From the NCBI GenBank assembly GCA_050486285.1, contig JBJHCZ010000011.1, forward strand, positions 1 through 64,000: 64,000 nt of DNA, given 5' to 3'. The position numbers and the translations under genes are program-made. Positions 14,718 through 23,345 of this stretch are shown one piece after another; position 1 is the first letter of the stretch; each line of letters starts with the position of its first letter. This DNA is from JAITWN01 sp050486285. Its GTDB lineage: Bacteria > Pseudomonadota > Gammaproteobacteria > SZUA-140. Below the pieces are notes generated by a model. That model was not told the origin of the DNA. It did no database searches and saw only the letters and a program-made list of their open reading frames with translations.

Positions 14718-16697
14718 ATGAAAAACCTCTGGAATGATGCCGATGCAGCGCGCTGCGAGTCCGATCTGGCCCTGCGCGTGTATACCTCGCGGCTGCTCGG
14801 CCGCGATCCGTCGCTGGTCCTCCACGGCGGCGGCAATACCTCGGTCAAGCTGACGGCGCGCAATCTCCTCGGCGGGGAAGAGGATCTCCTCTATGTCAAA
14901 GGCAGCGGCTGGGACCTCGAGACCATCGAGGAAGCGGGTTTTTCGCCGGTGCGCCTCGACCACCTGATCGCCCTTGCCCGCCTGCCGGCACTCAGTGATC
15001 CGGAGATGGTCAATGAGCTGCGCACGCACATGACGCTGGCGAGCGCGCCGACGCCGTCGGTCGAGGCGATCCTGCATGCGATCATCCCGCACAAGTACGT
15101 CGACCACACCCACGCCGACGCGGTCATCGCGATCACCAACACCGACGGCGGCGAGGCGCGTATCCGCGAGATCTACGGCGACGAGGTTGTCGTGATCCCG
15201 TACGTGATGCCGGGCTTCGACCTCGCCCGCCTGTGCGCCGAGCGCTTCACCGCCGAGGCGACCCCGCGCACCCGCGGCATGGTGCTGATGAACCACGGCA
15301 TCTTCTCGTTCGGCGCGACCGCGCGGGAATCCTACGAGCGCATGATCGAACTGGTGCAGCGCGCCGAGGACTATCTCGCCAGTCACCGCGCATGGACGCT
15401 CGAATTTCCGCTGCCGGCGTCCGCATCGGCGAAGCCGTCGCTGCGACGGGAGATCGCGGCGCTGCGGCAGACGATTTCGGCCGTTGCCGGCTTCCCGCTG
15501 TTGCTGGCGACGCGTCAGGACGCCCGCAGCCTCGCGTTCGCGCGCCGCAAGGACGTCGGCGAGATCGCGAACCGCGGCCCGGCGACGCCCGACCATGTCA
15601 TCCGTACCAAGCGCGTGCCGCTGATCGGCCGCAAGGTCGACGGCTATGTCGCTGCCTATCGCCGCTATTTCGACGAGCTCGCGCCGGGTGCGCGCGACGG
15701 GAAGACGATGCTCGACCCGGCGCCGCGCGTAGTGATCGATTCGGACTTCGGCATCGGCACGCTCGGCCGCAGCGCCCGCGACGCGGCCATCGTCGCCGAC
15801 ATCTACGAGCACACGATCGACGTGATCCTGCGCGCCGAGGCCCTCGGCGGCTGGCGGGCGCTGCCGGCAAAGGACATCTTCGACGTCGAATACTGGGACC
15901 TCGAACAGGCCAAACTGAAAAAGGCCGGCAACCCGCCGGTGTTCGCCGGCGAGATCGCGCTGGTCACCGGCGCCGCATCCGGGATCGGTCTTGCCTGCGC
16001 CGAGTCGCTGCTCCGGCGCGGCGCGGCGGTGATCGGCCTCGACATCAATTCCGCCGTCGAGACTGCCATCCGCCACCCGGGCTGGCTCGGTCTCGAATGT
16101 GATGTCACCGATGAGGCTGCGCTGGTTGCGTCGATCGAGGCCGGCGTCCGCCGCTTCGGCGGCCTCGACATGCTGATCCTGAACGCCGGCAGTTTCCCGC
16201 CTGGCTGCCGAATTGAGTCATTGGAAACAGATAGTTGGAAGCGAGTCTTCGATATCAACCTGAATTCCAACCTGGCCCTGATGCGCGAGGCCGCCCCGCT
16301 CCTGAAGCTCGCCCCGCGCAAGGGCCGGGTCGTCGTCATCGGCTCGCGCAACGTCCTGGCACCGGGCCCCGGCGCGGCCGCCTACTCGGCGTCGAAGGCC
16401 GCGCTGAATCAGCTCGCCCGCGTCGCGACGCTGGAATGGGCCGGCGACGGCATCCGCGTCAACACCCTGCATCCGGACGCGGTGTTCGACACCGGGATCT
16501 GGACCGACGAGACCCTGCAGTCCCGCGCCGCCCACTACGGCATGTCGGTCGAGCAATACAAGACCCGCAACCTGCTGAAGACCGAGGTCCGGGCCCGCGA
16601 CGTCGCCGAACTGGCCGCCGAGCTGTGCGGCCCGCTGTTCGCGAAGACGACCGGGGCCCAGATCCCGATCGACGGCGGCAACGAACGGGTGGTCTGA
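14718..16697 (+). CDS. Bifunctional class II aldolase / short-chain dehydrogenase
   Basis: 659 residues, a fusion. Residues ~1-390 are a class II aldolase/adducin domain with zinc-ligand histidines in YVDHTHADAV and VLMNHGIFSFG. Residues ~410-659 are an SDR with the Rossmann motif TGAASGIG near 417, NAG near 490, and the catalytic YSASK near 556. Related fusions (rhamnulose-1-phosphate aldolase/lactaldehyde dehydrogenase type) cleave a sugar phosphate and process the aldehyde; the substrate here is unknown. Start ATG 14718 follows AAGG. No sugar-catabolism genes are adjacent. Confidence 0.85.
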   Translation: MKNLWNDADAARCESDLALRVYTSRLLGRDPSLVLHGGGNTSVKLTARNLLGGEEDLLYVKGSGWDLETIEEAGFSPVRLDHLIALARLPALSDPEMVNELRTHMTLASAPTPSVEAILHAIIPHKYVDHTHADAVIAITNTDGGEARIREIYGDEVVVIPYVMPGFDLARLCAERFTAEATPRTRGMVLMNHGIFSFGATARESYERMIELVQRAEDYLASHRAWTLEFPLPASASAKPSLRREIAALRQTISAVAGFPLLLATRQDARSLAFARRKDVGEIANRGPATPDHVIRTKRVPLIGRKVDGYVAAYRRYFDELAPGARDGKTMLDPAPRVVIDSDFGIGTLGRSARDAAIVADIYEHTIDVILRAEALGGWRALPAKDIFDVEYWDLEQAKLKKAGNPPVFAGEIALVTGAASGIGLACAESLLRRGAAVIGLDINSAVETAIRHPGWLGLECDVTDEAALVASIEAGVRRFGGLDMLILNAGSFPPGCRIESLETDSWKRVFDINLNSNLALMREAAPLLKLAPRKGRVVVIGSRNVLAPGPGAAAYSASKAALNQLARVATLEWAGDGIRVNTLHPDAVFDTGIWTDETLQSRAAHYGMSVEQYKTRNLLKTEVRARDVAELAAELCGPLFAKTTGAQIPIDGGNERVV

Positions 16698-16816
16698 GCC
16701 CTTCTCTGGTACGCATCCTGCATGATGTAGTGGTAGAATTGACGGCCTGAAGTCGCCGATCCGACGGCGATTTTCGATCAGGGCCTCCGACCACCGACAG
16801 GGCAGGACGCGTCTGC

Positions 16817-18322
16817 GTGAGGAACATCATCCCGATCCAGCCCCGGACCGCGCGTCCGAACGCCCGCCGGCCCGAAGGCGCCCGGCCGACGCGGGTCATC
16901 GCGATCACCAGCGGCAAGGGTGGCGTCGGCAAGACCAATGTCACCAGCAATCTCGCGATCGCGCTCGCGCGCCAGGGCAATCGCGTCTGCATCTTCGATG
17001 CCGACACCAATCTCGCGAACATCAACATCGTCATGGGGCTGTCGCCCCGTTACACGATCGAACACCTGCTGAACGGGGAGAAGTCGGTCGACGAGATCCT
17101 CGCCGAGGGCCCCGAAGGGGTCATGATCGTCCCGGCCGCCTCCGGCATCGCCGACTGCGCCCGCCTCGACGAGACACAGCAACTGCGCCTGATCGAGGCG
17201 CTGGAGACGCTGGAGTCCAGCTTCGATTATCTGCTGATCGACACCGCCGCCGGCATCGGCGACCCGGTGCTGTCCTTCGTACAGTCGGCGCAGTACACGA
17301 TCCTCGTGATCTCGACCGAGCCGACCTCGCTGACCGACGCCTTCGCGCTGCTCCGGATGCTGAAGCGCCGCCACCACGAGCGCCCGGCCTATGTGCTCGT
17401 GAACATGGCGCTGAACTATGCGAACAGCATGGAGATCTTCAAGCGCTTCGAGGCCGCGGTACGCAAGTACCTGACGATGAAGGTGCATTATCTCGGCTAT
17501 ATCACCGACGACCGCGCCGTGAAGGCCTCGGTCATCCGCCAGACCCCGGTGCTGATGAACGATCCGGACGCGCTCGCGAGCCGCTGTTTCACGACGCTCG
17601 CCGCGGTGCTGAGCAAGCAGTTCACCGCGAGCGTGGCGCCGCACGGCTTCAGCGCCTGGTGGAAATATCTCGCCGACGCGGAACCCGTCCCGGTCGAAGC
17701 GGTCAGCGGTCCGGCCGCCGAGTCGCCCCCGGCGACGACCGCCGCACCTGCCGTTGCTGAAACAGCTGCTGTTGCGGAATCACCGACGCCGGCCACCGAA
17801 CCCGCGGCGCAGTCGGAACCGGCGCCTCTCCCGGGGCCCGAGACCACGCGTGTCGCTGCCCAGGCCCCGGCCGACGCCGCTACTGAACTGCAGTCGCTCG
17901 CCGCCCGCGCCCTCTCGCTGCTCGCCGATCCGTCGCTGAATCTCGAACGCGCGACCCGCTTCCTCGATCCGCTGATCGAGATCCATCTCGGGCGCTTTCA
18001 CCAGGTGCCGCCGCAACTGGCCGACTTTTCGAAGCTGCTCAACAAGACCAGCCCGTCGGAACGGGAACTGCGGGAATGGGCAGGCGCGATCGAGGACTAC
18101 TTCGAGCGTCGCTTCGGCCGCCCGCTCCATGCCGAGGAAGAGGCGCGCAACCAGGCCGAACGCGAACAGCGCGAGCGCCTGCTGCGTGAATACCGGGTGA
18201 TCGCCGAGCGCCTGGAATCCGAGCAGGCGCTGCTGCACCAGACGCTGACGCGGCTCTACAACTATATCGATGAGGAGCTGGCGGACAGGCGGGATACCGG
18301 GCGAGAACGCCCGCCGTCCTGA
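16817..18322 (+). CDS. MinD/FlhG-like ParA-superfamily ATPase with C-terminal extension
   Basis: 501 residues. Residues 28-~275 are a deviant-Walker ATPase (SGKGGVGKTNVTSNLAIALA, then DADTNLANINIVMG and LLIDTAAGIGD), closest in pattern to FlhG/YlxH. A Pro/Ala-rich linker (~290-355) leads to an alpha-helical, Arg/Glu-rich C-terminal domain with coiled-coil character (~360-501) that ordinary FlhG (about 290 residues) lacks. No flagellar or division genes are nearby. It may position another complex at the membrane. The start is GTG 16817. Confidence 0.8.
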   Translation: MRNIIPIQPRTARPNARRPEGARPTRVIAITSGKGGVGKTNVTSNLAIALARQGNRVCIFDADTNLANINIVMGLSPRYTIEHLLNGEKSVDEILAEGPEGVMIVPAASGIADCARLDETQQLRLIEALETLESSFDYLLIDTAAGIGDPVLSFVQSAQYTILVISTEPTSLTDAFALLRMLKRRHHERPAYVLVNMALNYANSMEIFKRFEAAVRKYLTMKVHYLGYITDDRAVKASVIRQTPVLMNDPDALASRCFTTLAAVLSKQFTASVAPHGFSAWWKYLADAEPVPVEAVSGPAAESPPATTAAPAVAETAAVAESPTPATEPAAQSEPAPLPGPETTRVAAQAPADAATELQSLAARALSLLADPSLNLERATRFLDPLIEIHLGRFHQVPPQLADFSKLLNKTSPSERELREWAGAIEDYFERRFGRPLHAEEEARNQAEREQRERLLREYRVIAERLESEQALLHQTLTRLYNYIDEELADRRDTGRERPPS

Positions 18323-18394
18323 TCGACCGACCGCTCCGATCCGTCAGGTCATCGGATCTGCGGAACGGGCCTGCAGCAACGGCAGATCAGACGG

Positions 18395-19267
18395 CTACCT
18401 GGCCAGCGCCTGACTGATCGCCCCGCCCATGCCGGCCGGCGACTTCGTGATCGTGATGCCGGCGGCCTCGAGCGCGGCGTATTTCTCTTCCGCGGTGCCC
18501 TTGCCGCCGGCGATGATCGCGCCGGCATGCCCCATGCGCTTGCCCTGCGGCGCGGTGACGCCGGCGATATAGGCGGCCACCGGCTTGGTCATGTGGTCGC
18601 GGATGTATGCCGCGGCCTCCTCTTCCGCGCTGCCGCCGATCTCGCCGACCATCAGCACCGCCTCGGTCTGCGGATCCTGTTCAAAGAGCTCCAGGCAATC
18701 GATGAAGTTCATCCCCGGGATCGGGTCGCCGCCGATGCCGATGCAGGTGCTCTGGCCGAGGCCGAGGTCGGTGGTCTGCTTGACGGCCTCGTAGGTCAGC
18801 GTGCCGGAGCGCGAGACGATGCCGATGCGGCCGGGCAGATGGATCGCGCCCGGCATGATGCCGATCTTGCATGCGCCCGGCGTGATGATGCCGGGGCAGT
18901 TCGGGCCGATCAGGCGCGCGCCCGCGGCGCGCACGATGCGCACTGCCTTCAGCATGTCGAGCGTCGGGATGCCCTCGGTGATGCAGACGATCAGTCGGAC
19001 CCCGGCATCGGCGGCCTCGAGGATCGCGTCGAGGCAGAACGGCGCCGGCACATAGATCACCGAGGCCTCGGCGCCGGTCGCGGCAACCGCGTCGTGCACG
19101 GTGTCGAACACCGGCAGGCCGAGATGGGTCTGGCCGCCCTTGCCCGGCGTGACGCCGCCGACCATGCGCGTGCCGTAGGCGATCGCCTGCTCGGTATGGA
19201 AGCTGCCCTGCTTGCCGGTAAAGCCCTGGCAGATCACGCGGGTGTCGCGATCGACGAGCACGCTCAT
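18395..19267 (-). CDS. sucD: Succinyl-CoA ligase, alpha subunit
   Basis: 290 residues. The CoA-binding N-domain is seen in DTRVICQGFTGKQGSFHTEQ, and the active-site histidine that is phosphorylated lies in GKRMGHAGAIIAGGKGTA. Length equals the family norm. It converts succinyl-CoA + ADP + Pi to succinate + CoA + ATP with SucC. Its ATG overlaps the sucC stop by 4 nt, so the two are translationally coupled. Confidence 0.96.
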   Translation of the reverse strand: MSVLVDRDTRVICQGFTGKQGSFHTEQAIAYGTRMVGGVTPGKGGQTHLGLPVFDTVHDAVAATGAEASVIYVPAPFCLDAILEAADAGVRLIVCITEGIPTLDMLKAVRIVRAAGARLIGPNCPGIITPGACKIGIMPGAIHLPGRIGIVSRSGTLTYEAVKQTTDLGLGQSTCIGIGGDPIPGMNFIDCLELFEQDPQTEAVLMVGEIGGSAEEEAAAYIRDHMTKPVAAYIAGVTAPQGKRMGHAGAIIAGGKGTAEEKYAALEAAGITITKSPAGMGGAISQALAR

Positions 19268-20436
19268 GACCGGCTCCCGCGCACCAGCGCAACGATCTTG
19301 TTTGCCGCCTCGTCGAGGCCCGCAGCCGCGGTGATCGCGAGGCCGCTGTGGTTCAGGATCTCGCGACCCTTTTCCGCATTCGTGCCCTCGAGACGGACGA
19401 CGACCGGCACCGTGATGCCGGCCTCGCCGACCGCGCCGACGATGCCCTCGGCGATGATGTCGCAGCGGACGATACCGCCGAAGATGTTGACCAGCACGCC
19501 CTTGACGTTTTTGTCATCGAGGATGATCCGGAAGGCCTCGGCGACGCGCTCCTTCGTCGCGGTGCCGCCGACGTCGAGGAAGTTCGCGGGACGGCCGCCG
19601 ACCAGCTTGATCAAGTCCATTGTCGCCATCGCCAGCCCGGCGCCGTTGACCATGCAGCCGATGTCGCCATCGAGCGCGATGTAGCTGAGGTCCCATTCCT
19701 TCGCGCGCACCTCGCGCGGGTCCTCCTGGCGCAGGTCGCGCAGCGCAAATAGCGGCTTCTGGCGGTACAGTGCGTTGTCGTCGACGTTGAGCTTGGCGTC
19801 GATGCACAGCAGGCTGCCGTCCGCGAGCTGGACCAGCGGGTTGATCTCGACGAGGCTCAAGTCACGCTCCTCGAACAGGCGCGCGAGGCCGCGCGCGATC
19901 GCCTCGAACTGGCGGAACGCATCGCCGCTCAGTCCGAGCGCGAAACCGATGCGCCGGCACTGGTAGGGCTGCAGGCCGACCAGCGGGTCGATCGCGGCGC
20001 TCAGGATCTTCTCCGGCGAGGTCGCCGCGACGGTCTCGATATCGACGCCGCCCTCGCGCGAGGCCATCAGCACGACCTGCTTGCGCGCGCGGTCGACGAC
20101 GAGGCCGAGATAAAACTCGCGCGCGATCGCGACCGGGGATTCGATCAGCAATTCGTTGACCGGCTTGCCCTCGGGTCCGCTCTGCACGGTGACAAGGCGC
20201 ATGCCCAGCATCTCGCGAATCGCGTTGAGCGCTGCTTCGCGCCCCTCGACCAGGCGGACGCCGCCGGCCTTGCCGCGTCCGCCCGTATGCGCCTGCGCCT
20301 TGATGACCCAGCGCTCGCCGCCGAGCGCATCGAGCGCGGCCTCTGCTTCCGCCGCGTCGGCGATGACACGATGGTCTGCGACCGGAATGCCGTAGCCGGC
20401 GAGCAGGGTCTTGGCCTGGTATTCGTGGAGGTTCAT
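19264..20436 (-). CDS. sucC: Succinyl-CoA ligase, beta subunit
   Basis: 390 residues starting MNLHEYQAKTLLAGYGIPV, the classic SucC N-terminus. It has an ATP-grasp domain (WVIKAQAHTGGRGKAGGVRL near residue 43) and a C-terminal CoA-ligase domain with VNIFGGIVRCD. It lies in the 2-oxoglutarate dehydrogenase operon, separated from lpd by a palindromic repeat. Confidence 0.96.
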   Translation of the reverse strand: MNLHEYQAKTLLAGYGIPVADHRVIADAAEAEAALDALGGERWVIKAQAHTGGRGKAGGVRLVEGREAALNAIREMLGMRLVTVQSGPEGKPVNELLIESPVAIAREFYLGLVVDRARKQVVLMASREGGVDIETVAATSPEKILSAAIDPLVGLQPYQCRRIGFALGLSGDAFRQFEAIARGLARLFEERDLSLVEINPLVQLADGSLLCIDAKLNVDDNALYRQKPLFALRDLRQEDPREVRAKEWDLSYIALDGDIGCMVNGAGLAMATMDLIKLVGGRPANFLDVGGTATKERVAEAFRIILDDKNVKGVLVNIFGGIVRCDIIAEGIVGAVGEAGITVPVVVRLEGTNAEKGREILNHSGLAITAAAGLDEAANKIVALVRGSRS

Positions 20437-20506
20437 GATCGGGCGTGCGTCGTGTCAAAGGGCGTACGATAGCAGCATTCCCGGCTGGCGGGCAAAGGGG
20501 CACCAC

Positions 20507-20581
20507 GGGGTCAGAGTCGTTTGATCCCCGATGAATCCCGGGGAGGGCGATCGCATGCCTGGATCAAACGACTCTGACCCC
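20507..20581. repeat. Palindromic repeat, family of three (copy 1)
   Basis: A 75-bp unit that starts GGGGTCAGAGTCGTTTGATC and ends with its inverted complement GATCAAACGACTCTGACCCC. The middle contains CCCGGGG. It sits in the lpd-sucC gap, 6 bp after the lpd stop. Other copies are at 45644-45715 and 60939-61011. The ends match between copies while the middles differ. It could form a strong hairpin in the operon mRNA. Confidence 0.85.
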
Positions 20582-20586
20582 TTTGA

Positions 20587-22041
20587 TCACTTCCCCGCCC
20601 TCGCAGCGGTCTTTGCCTTCGCGACATGGATCGCCCGCCCGTACACCGACAGCGCGGCCTCGTGAAACACCTCCGACAGGGTCGGATGTGCGAACATCGT
20701 CAGCCCGATGTCCTCGCTGCTGGCGCCGAATTCCATTGCGACGACCGCAGTCGCGAGCAGCTCGGAACACTGCGGCCCGATCATGTGTACGCCGAGGATA
20801 CGGTCGGTCTTCGCGTCGGCGAGCACCTTGATCAGGCCGTCGGTGTCGCCATGCGCCCGTGCGCGTCCGTTGACCGCGAACGGGAACACGCCGGCGCGAT
20901 ATTCGGCGCCGACCGCCTTCAGCGCCTGCTCGGTCTTGCCGACCCAGGCGATCTCGGGCCGGGTGTAGATCACCGACGGGATGGTGTCGTAGTTGACCGC
21001 GGCGGCATGGCCGTTGATGCGCTCGACGACCATGATGCCCTCCTCCGCGCCCTTGTGCGCGAGCATCGGGCCGCGCACGAGGTCGCCGACGGCATGCACG
21101 CCCGGCAGGTTGCTGAGGCAATGCTCATCGACCTGGACGAAACCGCGGCCGTCGAGCAGCAGACCGGTCCCCGGCGCGAACAGTCCGTCGCTGTTCGGCA
21201 GGCGGCCGACCGCGACGATCAGACGGTCGAACTGCTCGACATGATCTCCGTCCTTGTCTTGGTAGCCGAGCGTGACCCGGCCGTCCTTCATCCCGGTATT
21301 CATGACCCGCGCGCCGAGGCGGATATCGAGGCCCTGCTTGCGGTAGATCCGCAGCGCCTCGCGCGCGATCTGCGCGTCGCAGATACCCAGGAACTCCTCC
21401 TGCGCCTCGAGCAACACGACTTCGGCGCCGAGCCGGCGCCAGACGCAGCCGAGCTCAAGTCCGATGACACCGGCGCCGATGATGCCGAGGCGTTTCGGCA
21501 CGCTGTCGAAGGCGAGCGCGCCGGTCGAGTCGACGATGAGTCCGTGGTCGAGCGGCGCCGCAGTGATCTCGATCGGGCGTGAGCCGGTCGCGAGGATCAC
21601 GTGCTCCGCCTCGATGTCCTCCGCGTCGCCGCCGTTTGCCGGCGAGAACTCGACGCGGCGGTTCGGTAGCAAACGACCGCGCCCGCACAACCCCTCGACA
21701 CCGTTGGCCCTGAATAACTGGCCGACGCCGCGGGTAAAGTCCGCGACGATCTTATCCTTGTGCTTCATCATCGCTGCGAGGTCGAGTTCAACCCCGCTGG
21801 TACGGATACCGAAACCGGCATATTCAGTGCGTGCGCGCTCGTAGAGATCAGAGGCCTCGAGCAGCGCCTTGGACGGGATGCAGCCGACATTCAGACAGGT
21901 GCCGCCGGGCGCAGGCTTGCCGTCGGCGCCAACGCGCTCATCGATGCAGGCAACGCTCATGCCGAGCTGGGCGGCGCGGATCGCGGCGGAATAGCCGGCC
22001 GGTCCGGCCCCGATGACGACGATGTCGAAGCGGCGGCTCAT
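20587..22041 (-). CDS. lpdA: Dihydrolipoyl dehydrogenase (E3)
   Basis: 484 residues. FAD-binding GAGPAGYSAAIRAAQLG is near residue 11, the redox disulfide is in GGTCLNVGCIPSKALL, an NAD-binding GAGVIGLELG lies mid-protein, and the C-terminal interface region has AHPTLSEVFHEAAL with the catalytic His/Glu. It reoxidises the lipoyl group of SucB. It begins 7 nt after the sucB stop. Confidence 0.95.
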   Translation of the reverse strand: MSRRFDIVVIGAGPAGYSAAIRAAQLGMSVACIDERVGADGKPAPGGTCLNVGCIPSKALLEASDLYERARTEYAGFGIRTSGVELDLAAMMKHKDKIVADFTRGVGQLFRANGVEGLCGRGRLLPNRRVEFSPANGGDAEDIEAEHVILATGSRPIEITAAPLDHGLIVDSTGALAFDSVPKRLGIIGAGVIGLELGCVWRRLGAEVVLLEAQEEFLGICDAQIAREALRIYRKQGLDIRLGARVMNTGMKDGRVTLGYQDKDGDHVEQFDRLIVAVGRLPNSDGLFAPGTGLLLDGRGFVQVDEHCLSNLPGVHAVGDLVRGPMLAHKGAEEGIMVVERINGHAAAVNYDTIPSVIYTRPEIAWVGKTEQALKAVGAEYRAGVFPFAVNGRARAHGDTDGLIKVLADAKTDRILGVHMIGPQCSELLATAVVAMEFGASSEDIGLTMFAHPTLSEVFHEAALSVYGRAIHVAKAKTAARAGK

Positions 22042-22048
22042 CGCGCGC

Positions 22049-23314
22049 TCAGATCTCGAGCAACAAACGGGACGGGTCTTCCAGCGATTCCTTGATCGCG
22101 ACCAGGAACTGCACCGCGTCGCGGCCGTCGATCAGGCGATGGTCATAGGACAGCGCGAGGTACATCATCGGCCGCGCAACGATCGCGCCGTTTTCGACGA
22201 CCGGCCGCTCCTGGATCTTGTGCATGCCGAGGATCGCGCTCTGCGGCGGGTTCAGGATCGGCGTCGACAACAGCGAACCGAACACGCCGCCGTTGGTGAT
22301 CGTGAAAGTGCCGCCGGTGATCTCGTCGATCGCGAGCGTGCCGGCGCGCGCCTTCTCTGCGAGCGCAGCAACGCTGCGCTCGAGGTCGGCGATGCCGTAG
22401 CGGTCGGCGTCGCGCACGACCGGCACGACCAGGCCGCGCGGCGACGACACCGCGACGCCGATGTCATAGAAACCGTGATAGACGATGTCGTCGCCCTCCA
22501 GCGAGGCATTGACGACCGGGAAGCGCTTCAGCGCCTCGACCGCCGCGCGGATGAAAAACGACATGAAGCCGAGCTTGACGCCGTGCTCCTGCTCGAAGCG
22601 CTCGCGGTGGCGCTGGCGCAGCTCCATCACCGGCGCCATGTTGACCTCGTTGAAGGTGCTGAGGATCGCCGCGGTCTGCTGCGCCTCGACCAGGCGCTCG
22701 GCGATGCGCGCGCGCAGGCGCGTCATCGGCACGCGTTTCTGCGGGCGCTCGCCGGCCGGGAAGTCGAGCACGACCGGCGGGGCGTTGCGCGCAGCCGGCT
22801 GCGGCGCGCGCGCCTCCGCGGCCTCTGCCTTCACGGCCGGCCGCTCCGACTGTTCGACCGCGCGCAACACGTCTTCCTTGAGCACGCGGCCGCCGCGGCC
22901 GCTGCCCTCGACCTGTTCGGCATCGAGGCCATGCTCGGCAATCAGGCGTCGCGCCGCCGGACTCGCATCCGCGGCATCGGCCTGCGCCGCCTGTGCCTGC
23001 AAGACCGGGGCGGACGCGCCGCTGCCGGCTTCGCGTTTCGGCATCGCGTCAGCCGGCGCCGATCCCGATCCGGCCTCCGCCGCCTCGATGCGGCCCAGCA
23101 ACTCGCCGGAACCGACCTTGTCGCCCTCGCCGCGCAGGACCTCGGTCAACTTGCCGTCGCCGGGCGCCGGCACCTCGAACACGACCTTGTCGGTCTCGAT
23201 ATCGACCAGGGTTTCGTCGCGGCTGACCTGGTCGCCGGGCTTCTTGCGCCAGGCCACGATCGTCCCGTCGGTCACCGATTCCGGGAATCCCGGCGCCTTG
23301 ACATCGGTCAGCAT
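22049..23314 (-). CDS. sucB: 2-oxoglutarate dehydrogenase E2, dihydrolipoyl succinyltransferase
   Basis: 421 residues. Residues 1-~75 are a lipoyl domain with the modified lysine in ETDKVVFEVPAP. After an Ala/Glu linker comes a peripheral-subunit-binding domain (ASPAARRLIAEHGLDAEQVE), then the catalytic domain with the active-site His in LSYDHRLIDGRDAVQFL. ATG 23314 fits the family N-terminus MLTDVKAPGFPESV; the open frame extends upstream into sucA. Confidence 0.95.
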   Translation of the reverse strand: MLTDVKAPGFPESVTDGTIVAWRKKPGDQVSRDETLVDIETDKVVFEVPAPGDGKLTEVLRGEGDKVGSGELLGRIEAAEAGSGSAPADAMPKREAGSGASAPVLQAQAAQADAADASPAARRLIAEHGLDAEQVEGSGRGGRVLKEDVLRAVEQSERPAVKAEAAEARAPQPAARNAPPVVLDFPAGERPQKRVPMTRLRARIAERLVEAQQTAAILSTFNEVNMAPVMELRQRHRERFEQEHGVKLGFMSFFIRAAVEALKRFPVVNASLEGDDIVYHGFYDIGVAVSSPRGLVVPVVRDADRYGIADLERSVAALAEKARAGTLAIDEITGGTFTITNGGVFGSLLSTPILNPPQSAILGMHKIQERPVVENGAIVARPMMYLALSYDHRLIDGRDAVQFLVAIKESLEDPSRLLLEI

Positions 23315-23345
23315 GATGGCGTCCTTTCGTTCATGGCATCGTGAA

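Noticed and set aside
14544..16076. 510-codon minus-strand open frame opposite the aldolase/SDR gene
   Set aside because: Antisense shadow; the plus strand shows both catalytic motifs in a continuous frame.
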